From the NCBI RefSeq assembly GCF_000740795.1, contig NZ_JGYG01000010.1:94535-158534 (forward strand): a DNA stretch of 64,000 nucleotides, written 5' to 3'. The stretch is from Haematobacter massiliensis. GTDB taxonomy: Bacteria; Pseudomonadota; Alphaproteobacteria; Rhodobacterales; Rhodobacteraceae. Position numbers and translations under genes: made by a program. Below the pieces are notes generated by a model. It saw only the letters and a program-made list of their open reading frames with translations. It was not told where the DNA came from and did no database searches. Of this stretch, positions 49,284 through 57,385 are shown one piece after another (the stretch's first letter is position 1; the number at the start of each line of letters is the position of its first letter).

Positions 49284-50051
49284 GTCCATCTCCTGATTGG
49301 TTGCGGATTCCCCGGTCTTTTCAGGTTTCACCCCGACCGCTTCGAGGATTGCGGCCTTGATCCGTTCGATGAGGGGAGCACGCTCCAGCTTATCGACGGC
49401 CCGGGCGGCGTATTCCGCGGCCCAGTCGAGTTCGCGTTCGGCTTCATCCAGCGCCGAGTTCACGACCTCAATTTCGTTGCCGTCCTTGTCGGCGGCCTTG
49501 TTGACCATCATGCCCACACCCTGCTCAGGGGTGGCGGCACCCGCCTCGTCGAGCAGGATTGCGTCGTGGTCGAAGAACATGTTCCGGGCAATGTACTTGT
49601 AACCCGCGCCTGTCGGTGCGTTCTCCAGTTCCAGCAAGAGCCCGGTGGACGTGTGGATCGCCTCGCCGTTCTCGATGGCCTTCAGCAAGGCCTTCCCTGG
49701 CTCCGTGCGGCCCGCAAACTCGACGTCGATCACCTTGTCGAGGAACACCCGGCCATTGGCCCGGCGCACGTTTTCATTGTAGGCCCCTATTCCGTTCCGG
49801 ATGACGGCTTCGGTGTGGGAGGCGGAGACGAACTGCCCGTCGAGCGTGGGATGGCCAAGGGGAGCGGGGGTTTGGTCGAGCGTCGCATAGCCCTTTTCGA
49901 TCTCCTCTGCCGGATACATGATCCCGTTCATGACCGCGCCGTCGGGAAGCGTCGCGGACGGGACGATGATCTTGTCACGCCCGCCGCGCTTCTCGCGACG
50001 AATGGCCGACGTGTTGGCCGTGGCCTTGATGTTGACGCGAACCGTCTTCAT
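48915..50051 (-). CDS. Prohead protease fused to scaffold (DUF2213 type)
   Basis: A 378-aa protein. The first 200 residues match DUF2213-type capsid proteases (VPSATLPDGAVMNGIMYPAEEIEKG, APLGHPTLDGQFVSASH, with a probable catalytic histidine). The C-terminal 120 residues (KEQFDELSGEVKSLSKALSDQQ onward) are a coiled-coil scaffold. A good internal ribosome site precedes the scaffold part, see the entry at 48915-49283. Start overlaps the portal stop (ATGA). Confidence 0.82.
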   Translation of the reverse strand: MKTVRVNIKATANTSAIRREKRGGRDKIIVPSATLPDGAVMNGIMYPAEEIEKGYATLDQTPAPLGHPTLDGQFVSASHTEAVIRNGIGAYNENVRRANGRVFLDKVIDVEFAGRTEPGKALLKAIENGEAIHTSTGLLLELENAPTGAGYKYIARNMFFDHDAILLDEAGAATPEQGVGMMVNKAADKDGNEIEVVNSALDEAERELDWAAEYAARAVDKLERAPLIERIKAAILEAVGVKPEKTGESATNQEMDMTVSKEQFDELSGEVKSLSKALSDQQAMLGTTIGEAVANAMKPLIDAQAAATNAQNAKDDEEKAALVEAVVNAGVMDKEAAEELSLDALRRQKTRTGNAAGMFAGNFKPNAAGAGFKAPEGD

Positions 50052-51397
50052 TCGACTTCCTCATCCTGAAGACCGGAAGCCGCGTCGGCCTCCTCGTCCG
50101 TTTCTGTTTCGATGGGAGCTGCGAGAGCTTCGTACCCAGCGGCGGCGCGGATTTCGTCGACTTCGAACACAAGCTCACCTGCGGCGTAGGCCTGCGAATT
50201 GATCGCCGCCATCTTCGTTGCATTCTCCAGCTTCTCGGATGGGCTGCTTTCCGTGAGCGGCGTCCAATCAACGAACCAGTCGCGCTCCGGCAGCGCGCCG
50301 AACTGCACGAGCCGCCGCACAATGGCCATGATGTTCGGGACCGTGACGTTGGCCCTGCGGGACATGCAGGTCTCATCCCATTCCGCGGAATCTTCCGTCG
50401 ATGCCCGCTCGCCAGTCTGGTTCCCGACGAGGATTTTCAGCGGAATGTTGATGGACGCCGCGAAGCTCTGGAGGGCGACGTTGTAGAATGGGCCCGGGTC
50501 CGGCAGCGTGACAGGGAGCGTGTCGACCGACATGCCCTTGACCACGAATGTGCTGTCGAAGCCGCGATTGAAGTCTTCCACCACGTCGTTGAGCTTGTCG
50601 GCGACTTCCTCCGGACCATTCACTCCGAGGCCGGTGGCGATGCTGCGAAGGTCGGCCTCCGGCTCGATGGTGATGATCGGGGCGTTCTTGGCGTTCTTCC
50701 AGAAACCCTCGCCCCCTGCCCCGGAGACCTTCTCCAGCGTGAGCAGGTCGTTGTATCCCGCCTGGAGCATGGAATCGCAGAACATCGTTGCGTCGTCCGA
50801 CCACACGATGATCCGGTCAGGGTGAATCGTGACAGACCGCGGCTTTGCGTTGTTCGAGATGGCCGACTCGTTGAATTGGTAGGACAGCGGCTTGCCGTAG
50901 TCCGGGCTCATCGGGTCTTCGTTCCACGCCGCGACGGTGAGTTGCCCGCTCCACGCAGGGATAACCTCCACAAGGCTCTCGATTGACCCGACGCGCTGAA
51001 CCGGCTGATCGAACGACCGACCATCTGCAATGCGGAGGATCAGCCCTGCAAACCCTCCCACAAGCGCCCGGCGCTCCACCTCGGCCATCATCTGCCACGC
51101 GCGGATCGCATCGAAATGGCGGCGGATTTGCTCCTCGATGGCCGTTTCTTCGTGACTGTCCTCCGGCTGCGCCTCCAACAGGAACGGGTTGGACTGCCAA
51201 ACCCGAGAAACGGTCTTCGCCACACCGGCCCGAGCGATGCCGTTGCGGCTGTAGATCGTGTGGTAGTGCGCGAAGGTCAGCGTTTCAGGATAGCCGAAGT
51301 CGGCGTAGAAATTGTGCTTCGTCCCTTGCGCCAGCATTGGGAATAGCGCCGCGAGCCGGCCAACCGAGTTGGCGACGATCCTCTGCATGATGGACAT
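50048..51397 (-). CDS. Portal protein (DUF1073 type)
   Basis: A 449-aa portal with the pattern FAHYHTIYSRNGIARAGVAKTVSRVWQSNPF and IKILVGNQTGERASTEDS-like segment (PLKILVGNQTGERASTEDSAEWDE). Portals form the 12-fold ring for DNA entry and exit. The ATG at 51397 has GAGGA 9 nt upstream; the open frame above is Arg/Cys-rich and overlaps the small gene at 51402. The N-terminal family is also named after an anti-CBASS protein in databases, but no separate phosphodiesterase domain is present here. Confidence 0.85.
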   Translation of the reverse strand: MSIMQRIVANSVGRLAALFPMLAQGTKHNFYADFGYPETLTFAHYHTIYSRNGIARAGVAKTVSRVWQSNPFLLEAQPEDSHEETAIEEQIRRHFDAIRAWQMMAEVERRALVGGFAGLILRIADGRSFDQPVQRVGSIESLVEVIPAWSGQLTVAAWNEDPMSPDYGKPLSYQFNESAISNNAKPRSVTIHPDRIIVWSDDATMFCDSMLQAGYNDLLTLEKVSGAGGEGFWKNAKNAPIITIEPEADLRSIATGLGVNGPEEVADKLNDVVEDFNRGFDSTFVVKGMSVDTLPVTLPDPGPFYNVALQSFAASINIPLKILVGNQTGERASTEDSAEWDETCMSRRANVTVPNIMAIVRRLVQFGALPERDWFVDWTPLTESSPSEKLENATKMAAINSQAYAAGELVFEVDEIRAAAGYEALAAPIETETDEEADAASGLQDEEVE

Positions 51398-51401
51398 GTG
51401 T

Positions 51402-51617
51402 TCAGTCCTCGCGGGGCGCAGTTGGCATGACCGCCGTGCGAACCGTTGCCGGCGTGTAGTTTGCGGGCCTGCGCTCGGGGGAGCGTCGCCACGGCCCGCA
51501 TCGGCCGCAAACGCATTCGAGACGCCAGCGCGGGCTGAATACTCCGTGGCGCTCCCAATACATGATGTCACCGCACTCGCATTCTTGAGTCACGGAGATG
51601 AGCGGACGAGCGGTCAT
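51402..51617 (-). CDS. Small zinc-ribbon-like protein, 71 aa
   Basis: The sequence VTQECECGDIMYWERHGVF...RLECVCGRCGPWR has paired cysteines (CxC and CxCxxC) typical of a small zinc ribbon. Its start overlaps the terminase stop (TGATG) and it ends 5 bp before the portal start, so it is translated with the packaging genes. A DNA-binding or packaging accessory role is possible. Confidence 0.65.
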   Translation of the reverse strand: MTARPLISVTQECECGDIMYWERHGVFSPRWRLECVCGRCGPWRRSPERRPANYTPATVRTAVMPTAPRED

Positions 51618-52918
51618 CAGCGGTGCCTTTTCCTCAGGAGGACAGCAGCCTCCCCTTGGTCTGCCAGCATCAGTTCGGTCAGCGCCCAGACGAGGGCGTC
51701 CGCCCGGTCAGGCGAGCCTGACCCCTGCCAGCCAGACGTGGTGAACGCTGCCATCTGGTCTTCCAGTTCCGGGAACGCCCCGACATGATGCGCGACAGCC
51801 GGCTTGTTTTCCCGCGCCTCGTAGAGCGCCGCCACAGGCTCAGCCCTGACGTGCTTACCGCGAGAAGCGTTGACCAACTTCACCTTGGCGCGCGGATCAG
51901 CGGTGCGGATGGTGCTCTCCACCATTGCCCCGCCGTAGTTGCCCTCCGCGATGATCAGGTCGGCGCCGTGCTTGTGATACATCTCCACGGCCCTTGCCCC
52001 CCACCCAGCGGGTGAGAGGCGACACGTGGCGTCCTCGATGAGGTAGGCATGTCCGTCGATGCCTTTACCCACGACGACGATGCCTTGACTGTCTCCGCCT
52101 GCTCCGTCCGATCCGCTCGGGTCGATCGCGACGACTATCCGCGTCAGTTGCGGCGCTGCGTCCACCCGACAAGCGTCGATGCGATCCACGGGCCAGAGCG
52201 TGCCCGGAACCTCCGACAGGTATTTCCCCTCAAGGAACCGCTGCCGATGCCGCTCTGGCATCTGAGCCAGTTCCTCAAGGTAGGCATCCGGCAGATGCGG
52301 GTTCGACGTAGGGTTCAGTTGCACCCACGTCCGCGATCCGGGCGGGAACGGCATCCGGTTATCCGGCCTCACGCCCTCCACGAACTCGCGGTATGTCCAA
52401 TGGCTCCTGCCCGTTGGGTTTAGGTCGTAGTAGGCCTTGAGCGCCAGAGGCCTGCCGTTCACCTTCTGGACGTTCTGCGCCAGCCGGGTGCGCAGAGTCA
52501 GCACCGTCTCATATGCGACCTGCGACGCCTCGTTGACGTAGACGGTCGCATATTCCTTGCCGAGGATTTTCTCGACCCGCTCCTTGTCGTCCAGCCCACC
52601 GAACCAGACTTCCGCCCCGTTGTCGAACCTGACGAACTGATCCTGCCGGTTCACGGTGTACGGCACGCCGGGGAATGCCATGCGCATCACCGACGGCCAC
52701 GTGTCCATCATGACCGCCTGCCGCACGTCGATGTTGTGCAGTCGGGCGATCAGGTGCCGACTGTCCGGGGCCGATAGAGCACGAATCGCGATGCAGTAGC
52801 AGAAGCCGAACGTCTTTCCGCTGCGCGATCCACCATAGGCCAGGATGTGCCGTGCCGCCGATGCCGCCGCGTTCCGTAGCTCACCCTGCTTGTCGGTGAG
52901 CCTAAAGGTCTGCGTCAT
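51617..52918 (-). CDS. Terminase large subunit
   Basis: A 433-aa packaging motor. Walker A GGSRSGKT is at residues 29-36, Walker B TVYVNEA at about 125-131, and the RNase H-like nuclease begins with IVVAIDPSGSDGAGGD (D266). It translocates and cuts DNA at the portal. Overlaps the small subunit gene by 17 bp. Confidence 0.95.
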   Translation of the reverse strand: MTQTFRLTDKQGELRNAAASAARHILAYGGSRSGKTFGFCYCIAIRALSAPDSRHLIARLHNIDVRQAVMMDTWPSVMRMAFPGVPYTVNRQDQFVRFDNGAEVWFGGLDDKERVEKILGKEYATVYVNEASQVAYETVLTLRTRLAQNVQKVNGRPLALKAYYDLNPTGRSHWTYREFVEGVRPDNRMPFPPGSRTWVQLNPTSNPHLPDAYLEELAQMPERHRQRFLEGKYLSEVPGTLWPVDRIDACRVDAAPQLTRIVVAIDPSGSDGAGGDSQGIVVVGKGIDGHAYLIEDATCRLSPAGWGARAVEMYHKHGADLIIAEGNYGGAMVESTIRTADPRAKVKLVNASRGKHVRAEPVAALYEARENKPAVAHHVGAFPELEDQMAAFTTSGWQGSGSPDRADALVWALTELMLADQGEAAVLLRKRHR

Positions 52919-53429
52919 TTCCGCTGATGTTGACCGTCACGCCGCCGGAATGCTCAACCTGATCCTTGAAGGCCCCGACGCTCACATGCTTCCCGATCAA
53001 CTCGATCCGCTTGATCCGGTCTGACAGCTTGACCTTTACCGTCTGCCCCACCTTCACGCCCTCCACGATCTCCTCGTGGACATCGACGCCGGCAACCAGA
53101 CCCTGCCTCCAGATCAGCGGCCAATCCTTCACCGGCTTGATCGCCCCGGCTTCGTCGAGAATGTCGGCAAGGTCCGCAGTGGCCTCGTCAGACAGCCGCG
53201 ACAACACCCAATCGGCGTCGACCTGCACTCGCTTGACCCTTTCCGCCTGAGCGGCCTCGATTGCCAACATCACTCCAACATTTTCCAACAGGCGTGGGCC
53301 TTGCGTTGTTGGGTGTGCGTAGCCTGCTCTTATGGCCGCCTGCGTGGCATTCAGGTCTTTCAGGTACTCCGCGACGAACAACGCCTGCTTGGGCGTCAGC
53401 TTGCCCGGCCCCTTATCCGGGTCAGCCAT
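52902..53429 (-). CDS. Terminase small subunit
   Basis: A 175-aa protein: ADPDKGPGKLTPKQALFVAEYLKDLNATQAAIRAGY is the characteristic Terminase_2-type helix-turn-helix, followed by a helical oligomerisation region and a C-terminal KDQVEHSGGVTVNISG. It recognises the packaging site. The ATG at 53429 begins the conserved part. Confidence 0.92.
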   Translation of the reverse strand: MADPDKGPGKLTPKQALFVAEYLKDLNATQAAIRAGYAHPTTQGPRLLENVGVMLAIEAAQAERVKRVQVDADWVLSRLSDEATADLADILDEAGAIKPVKDWPLIWRQGLVAGVDVHEEIVEGVKVGQTVKVKLSDRIKRIELIGKHVSVGAFKDQVEHSGGVTVNISGNDADL

Positions 53430-53788
53430 ATGCGATCTCCATGGTTCTGTCCCCCGTCGTCCCACCTTCACGCTCTACAACGGTCAGGGTCTGCCACCCC
53501 ATGTTGACCGGCTCCGGCTACGTGTTGACCCTTGAGGGCAGGATGGGCTCTTGCGGCTGACGGGGGATGGCCGAGAAAGGAGGCCGGAGCGTGAAATTGT
53601 GCCCGGATGCCGCAGCTTCCGTTCCGTCCGGGCAGCGAAACCTCATAACCGATCAGCGGCGTTCGTTCCCCCTTGGTGGCGGGGACAAGGCTCACCGGGA
53701 AAGGACAACCGGGAGCAACGGGAAATGCAAACGGGGCTGGCCTCTAGGCACAACCCCGCGCGATGATACGAGAGTGGGATATATCGCC
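53430..53788. other. 359-bp non-coding gap between early and late genes
   Basis: No convincing gene is seen on either strand; the open frames here lack family resemblance and ribosome sites. It holds a hairpin at 53734-53758 that would end the early operon and presumably the start region of the late transcript beginning with terminase. A cos or pac site could also lie here. Confidence 0.5.
53734..53758 (-). terminator. Hairpin at the end of the early operon
   Basis: On the minus strand GGGGTTG-T-GCC-TAGA-GGC-CAGCCCC forms a stem of 10 pairs with one bulge and one G-U pair, followed by GTTTGCATTT. It lies 30 bp past the stop of the gene at 53789. Confidence 0.5.
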
Positions 53789-54475
53789 TTACTTGTCAAG
53801 CACTAGCTGCTTGTCCCTGCCGCGATACACCATACTGTTGCCTGACATACCATCTGCCACGCAGCGCAGTGCCGATACAAGCCCTGACCCATCGGTCGTG
53901 GGCATGTCGTCAATCACACACCGGAGGGCGATGGATGCTGAGGCCCCATCCGTCCAGCCGAGCCACCCCTGCAACTGCATCCATGCTGTCACGGCATCCC
54001 GGCTCTTGTCCTCGTCCGTCCTATCATCGGGCGGCGGAGTATCTGCATCCGCCTCCATTGCCTCGATAGGCAGGAGCAGCCGCAAGGACTGCGCGTGGCG
54101 GTTTGGCGCACCACAGGCCCTGTCATAGGCGGCCTGCACCCGGCGCATGTGCTGGATCGCATCCCAAAGCGTGGATCGCGCCCGATGCCCTCTGGTGGCG
54201 GCCGCCATGACCTTCCCTGCCTCACAGCCCCACCAAGGGGACCGGGCATCGCGGATGGCCTCTGCGGTCGGCTTGGCCCCCATCTGGCCGCAGCGAACCA
54301 TGAGGGCATTGCGGGCCGGGTCTCGTTCCGCCGTCGTGCGGTGCATGTGTCCGTCCCTCTCTCGTTTCGGCGTTGGCGCGATTGCAGGGATGCCCGCGGC
54401 TTGTGCAGCAGCGGCCAGCTTGATGCGGCGTTCCTTGGCTCGCCGGCGGGCGGCTGCGCGATCCGTCTTGCTCAT
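53789..54475 (-). CDS. Early-operon protein of unknown function, 228 aa
   Basis: A helical protein with a very basic N-terminus (KTDRAAARRRAKERRIKLAA). The middle has RSPWWGCEAGKVMAAATRGHRARSTLWDAIQHMRRVQAAYDRACG. It is the last gene before the late operon, the place where lambdoid phages encode the late antiterminator Q, but I see no Q-like zinc finger. ATGA overlap with the upstream gene sets the start. Confidence 0.55.
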   Translation of the reverse strand: MSKTDRAAARRRAKERRIKLAAAAQAAGIPAIAPTPKRERDGHMHRTTAERDPARNALMVRCGQMGAKPTAEAIRDARSPWWGCEAGKVMAAATRGHRARSTLWDAIQHMRRVQAAYDRACGAPNRHAQSLRLLLPIEAMEADADTPPPDDRTDEDKSRDAVTAWMQLQGWLGWTDGASASIALRCVIDDMPTTDGSGLVSALRCVADGMSGNSMVYRGRDKQLVLDK

Positions 54476-54732
54476 TGGCTGGCCTCCTGTGCTTGGTATG
54501 CGCGGAGGATGGCCAGCAGCCATGCTCGGGCGGGCTGATCTGGCAATTCCATGTCCACGCGCTCAGACGGCCGCCACTCATCGCCGGGGCAACGCCACGC
54601 AATCAGAGATACGCCTCCCGCGACAAGCGCTTGAGGTGCTCCGCTCTCAATCCATATTCCCGCGACGATCATTCCCCACGCCACAACCAGCCAAAGGCCG
54701 GTCCAGAAGCTGATGGCCTTGTCACTCGTCAT
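54472..54732 (-). CDS. Small membrane protein, 86 aa
   Basis: Two hydrophobic helices (about residues 7-25 and 30-46) followed by a soluble acidic tail. Not a recognised family. Lies within the tightly overlapping early operon. Superinfection exclusion is one possibility for such proteins but there is no direct evidence. Confidence 0.55.
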   Translation of the reverse strand: MTSDKAISFWTGLWLVVAWGMIVAGIWIESGAPQALVAGGVSLIAWRCPGDEWRPSERVDMELPDQPARAWLLAILRAYQAQEASQ

Positions 54733-54880
54733 CGTCGGTCTCCTGCTCGGGGTGGTTCACGGTGTAGTTGAGGCGCTGGGTTTCGGCGCGGCGCGGCGGC
54801 TGGTTACGCTTCTGCCGATCGATGCGCCTCGCCTTGCGGTCGCGTTCGCGCTGCTGCTTGTCGGGGGTGTGGTGGGTCAT
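54722..54880 (-). CDS. Small highly charged protein, 52 aa
   Basis: A basic then acidic protein (KQQRERDRKARRIDRQKRNQ ... HPEQETDDDE) starting at the ATG at 54880, which overlaps the preceding stop as ATGA. Probably nucleic-acid binding. Overlaps the next gene by 11 bp. Confidence 0.5.
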   Translation of the reverse strand: MTHHTPDKQQRERDRKARRIDRQKRNQPPRRAETQRLNYTVNHPEQETDDDE

Positions 54881-55248
54881 GCTATAGCTACCTGCGCCAT
54901 AGGAAGGCGGCTGAGGGGCCACTTGGACGCAATCAGCAATTGATGCTCTGTTTCCGCCAGAACATCGCAACCGCTGGCATCCACGACACCAAACCCTTGA
55001 GTTATCAGCCTCGATAGCTCCATCGGGCTGAACCACTTGCCCAGTCCATCCATTCCACGGACGGCACAACCGATGTGAAGGCCAGCTCCGTGTGCCCCAG
55101 AGACGATTTTTCGGAAGTCATGCACATCATCGTAAATGGGTGGGAGCTGCGATGTTCGCCACGCATCCACCCATTTAGAGGCGCAGCCCGGCCTCCACGG
55201 TCCACGGCCTGTCCTGTCCTGGATGCGCAGGATCGCTCTGGAGTCCAT
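54877..55248 (-). CDS. Conserved phage protein, GRGPWRPG motif
   Basis: A 123-aa protein whose N-terminus RIQDRTGRGPWRPG followed by KWVD resembles a widespread phage family of unknown function; the C-terminal half has GCAVRGMDGLGKWFSPMELSRLITQGFGV. The ATG at 55248 overlaps the preceding stop (TGATG). An enzymatic role such as ADP-ribosylation has been suspected for look-alikes but cannot be shown here. Confidence 0.55.
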   Translation of the reverse strand: MDSRAILRIQDRTGRGPWRPGCASKWVDAWRTSQLPPIYDDVHDFRKIVSGAHGAGLHIGCAVRGMDGLGKWFSPMELSRLITQGFGVVDASGCDVLAETEHQLLIASKWPLSRLPMAQVAIA

Positions 55249-55544
55249 CACGCGCCCTCCTTGCTGTCCTGAGAGGGGGGAGCGGGGATAGGCATCCACG
55301 CCATGGTGCACCGATGGGCGTATCTGCCGTCATCGCCAAGCCATGGGTACAAATCGCATCGTCCGGGGCTCCACCGCACCACAATCGGCCTGGCGTCATC
55401 TGTGCTGAAGCCAAACCACACGACGACCCATGTCCCGTCCCTCGGCGCTGTCGCGATGGGCTGCCACTTCGGCATCCCCTCCTGCCGGGCCTGCGCGATG
55501 CGGCGCTCAAGCATGGCGTTGCTGATCTCGATGATGTCGGTCAT
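55248..55544 (-). CDS. DUF551-like phage protein
   Basis: A 98-aa protein containing WQPIATAPRDGTWVVVWF and MAWMPIPAPP, the hallmark pattern of DUF551-type proteins encoded in many prophage early operons. Function unknown. The ATG at 55544 overlaps the methyltransferase stop (ATGA). Confidence 0.7.
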   Translation of the reverse strand: MTDIIEISNAMLERRIAQARQEGMPKWQPIATAPRDGTWVVVWFGFSTDDARPIVVRWSPGRCDLYPWLGDDGRYAHRCTMAWMPIPAPPSQDSKEGA

Positions 55545-57091
55545 TCTGCGGCCTCCAGGTGTGGGATTGCATCGACAGCGGCGATCCTCTCGCCAATCCA
55601 TTCCGCGCAGTTCACCGCCCACGAATTGCCGAGGGCCTTGTATCGCGGGCCATCAGGGCATTGGGACGCTGGCTTTCCGCGCCACGGTATGGCTGTGAAG
55701 TCATCGGGGAAGCCTTGCAGTCGCTCGCACTCGCGGGGGGTCAGGCGGCGGACGGCCCATGGCATTGCCAGATGCGGCGGGAATGTCGAGGCTGGAAGCG
55801 TGTGGTGGACCCACGGGTTAGGGATGGAGCGATTGGTCTTGCTGGTGATCTGGTTGAGATCGAACGCCACCGCTGGTGTCTTGCTCTTGTCCAGCGTTGG
55901 AGAATAGCCGAACGAAACTCCGTCGCCCTGCGTGGCGCTGTTCTGCGCACCAAAAGCAACCGGGACTAGCGGCGTCCCTCTCCCAGTGCCGTCCTCACTG
56001 GCGTCGAAGGCCACCGCCTGCGGCACGGTGCGGGCCTCGAGGGTGTAGCTTGCGCCGTCTTGGCGGAACCCCGCGCCATCCGGTCCCGCGTCGGGGTTCT
56101 CGCTGACAGCCCGTTCTTGGATCGCGAAAGCCACAGCACCGACACCAAACCCGCCCCGACCGCCATTCGGCGTCAGAATGGCATTCGCCGAACCGTCTTG
56201 CCGAAATTCGAGGTTCGATCCATCAGCCCGGCCGCGCTCCATCAAAACGAATGGCTGTTCGACCGGGATTATCGGCGTTCCTCGCCCTGTCCCGTCCTCA
56301 CTGGCGTCGAAGCCTTCGCCGCGCAGGGCATGGGCTACAGCGATCAGCGTTTCCGTTTCCGCGTCCAGGCTGTTCTGAGCGCTGGCCGTCAAGCAGTATC
56401 CAACGCTGCCGGAATTGGCGGCGATCAGCCCTCCGTCGCAGTCGAAATCCGTTCCGAGGCCGCCGCCTCCAAGGCTGCGCGCAGGGATGGTGGGAGCCGC
56501 TTTCCCCGCTTCTCTGCGCGGCGCAGGATGCCCTGACAGGCTTTCGCGGTCAAAAAGTACCAATGCGGCACGTCGCCAGTCTCCAAGATATCCGACAAGC
56601 CACACACGACGTCTGCGTTGCGGGACAGCGAACGGGAAGCGGTGTGTTCTGACGTGCTGAGCGTCCAGAACCCGGTAGGCGAACCCATACCCGAGCTCGC
56701 CCAGCATCCCGAGGAAGGCTCCAAAGTCCCGTCCTCCGTTGCTTGACAGGACGCCGGGGACGTTCTCCCAAACCAGCCAGCGGGGCCGATACCGGCCTGC
56801 AATGGCACCAAAGGTGAGCATGAGGTTCCCGCGAGGGTCAGCCAGTCCCTTGCGCAGTCCAGCAACGGAGAACGATTGGCAGGGGGTTCCTCCGCAAAGA
56901 AGGTCAATTGGTTCATCTGGCCATTCCTCGAAACGGGTCATGTCGCCGTAGTTCGGCACGGTTGGGTAGTGGTGAGCGAGCACGGCGGACGGGAACGGCT
57001 CGATTTCGCTGAACGCAACGGGCTGCCATCGGAGCGGATGCCACGCTTGCGTTGCGGCCTCGATGCCGGAGCAGACGCTGAGATACCTCAT
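55541..57091 (-). CDS. DNA (cytosine-5) methyltransferase with repeated target-recognition region
   Basis: A 516-aa C5 methyltransferase. Motif I is LSVCSGIEAATQAW, the catalytic PCQ is at residues 70-72, ENVPG at 109-113, QRRRR at 158-162, and motifs IX-X (RLTPRECERLQGFPDDF, YKALGNSWAVNCAEW) close the protein. The 250-residue insert between motifs VIII and IX contains FDASEDGTGRGTP twice (residues 261 and 362) and FRQDG twice, suggesting duplicated recognition modules. No restriction enzyme gene is adjacent, so it is an orphan, probably protecting phage DNA from host restriction. Confidence 0.93.
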   Translation of the reverse strand: MRYLSVCSGIEAATQAWHPLRWQPVAFSEIEPFPSAVLAHHYPTVPNYGDMTRFEEWPDEPIDLLCGGTPCQSFSVAGLRKGLADPRGNLMLTFGAIAGRYRPRWLVWENVPGVLSSNGGRDFGAFLGMLGELGYGFAYRVLDAQHVRTHRFPFAVPQRRRRVWLVGYLGDWRRAALVLFDRESLSGHPAPRREAGKAAPTIPARSLGGGGLGTDFDCDGGLIAANSGSVGYCLTASAQNSLDAETETLIAVAHALRGEGFDASEDGTGRGTPIIPVEQPFVLMERGRADGSNLEFRQDGSANAILTPNGGRGGFGVGAVAFAIQERAVSENPDAGPDGAGFRQDGASYTLEARTVPQAVAFDASEDGTGRGTPLVPVAFGAQNSATQGDGVSFGYSPTLDKSKTPAVAFDLNQITSKTNRSIPNPWVHHTLPASTFPPHLAMPWAVRRLTPRECERLQGFPDDFTAIPWRGKPASQCPDGPRYKALGNSWAVNCAEWIGERIAAVDAIPHLEAAE

Positions 57092-57384
57092 TCGCCATAG
57101 CTCCCGATAGCGCCGTTGCTCTCTCCCTCGATCTGGGTGACGTAGGAGGCGCGGATGTCTTTTGCGCTGAGCCGTGCTATGGCCGCCTTAACGCGTGATG
57201 GCTCTACGCCCGCGCAATGGCATGTCTCCGTGAAATCCGGGGTCAGAGACCAGAGAAGCGCTCTGTCGCGATGCAGCGCCGGGGATTTGTGATACTCCGA
57301 GTCGCCGCTGGTGCCAGCGATATCCCTGAGAGCCTGGATTAGTACTGCGGCCCACATGGCGCGCTCTCCGCTGTGGATGGTCAT
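57088..57384 (-). CDS. Early-operon protein of unknown function, 98 aa
   Basis: A small protein (HSGERAMWAAVLIQALRDIAG onward, with FTETCHCAGVEPSRVKAAIARL). The second half could fold as a small helix-turn-helix. Start at ATG 57384 follows a GGAGG; overlaps the methyltransferase start by 4 bp. Confidence 0.55.
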   Translation of the reverse strand: MTIHSGERAMWAAVLIQALRDIAGTSGDSEYHKSPALHRDRALLWSLTPDFTETCHCAGVEPSRVKAAIARLSAKDIRASYVTQIEGESNGAIGSYGE

Positions 57385-57385
57385 G

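Noticed and set aside
50048..51397. Anti-CBASS activity for the portal-like protein
   Set aside because: The DUF1073-type region carries an anti-CBASS name in databases, but order and length indicate a portal and no phosphodiesterase HxT motifs are seen.
53468..53695. 75-codon minus-strand frame in the early/late gap
   Set aside because: Starts at a GTG without a ribosome site, has low-complexity Gly/His/Ala content and no coupling to neighbours.
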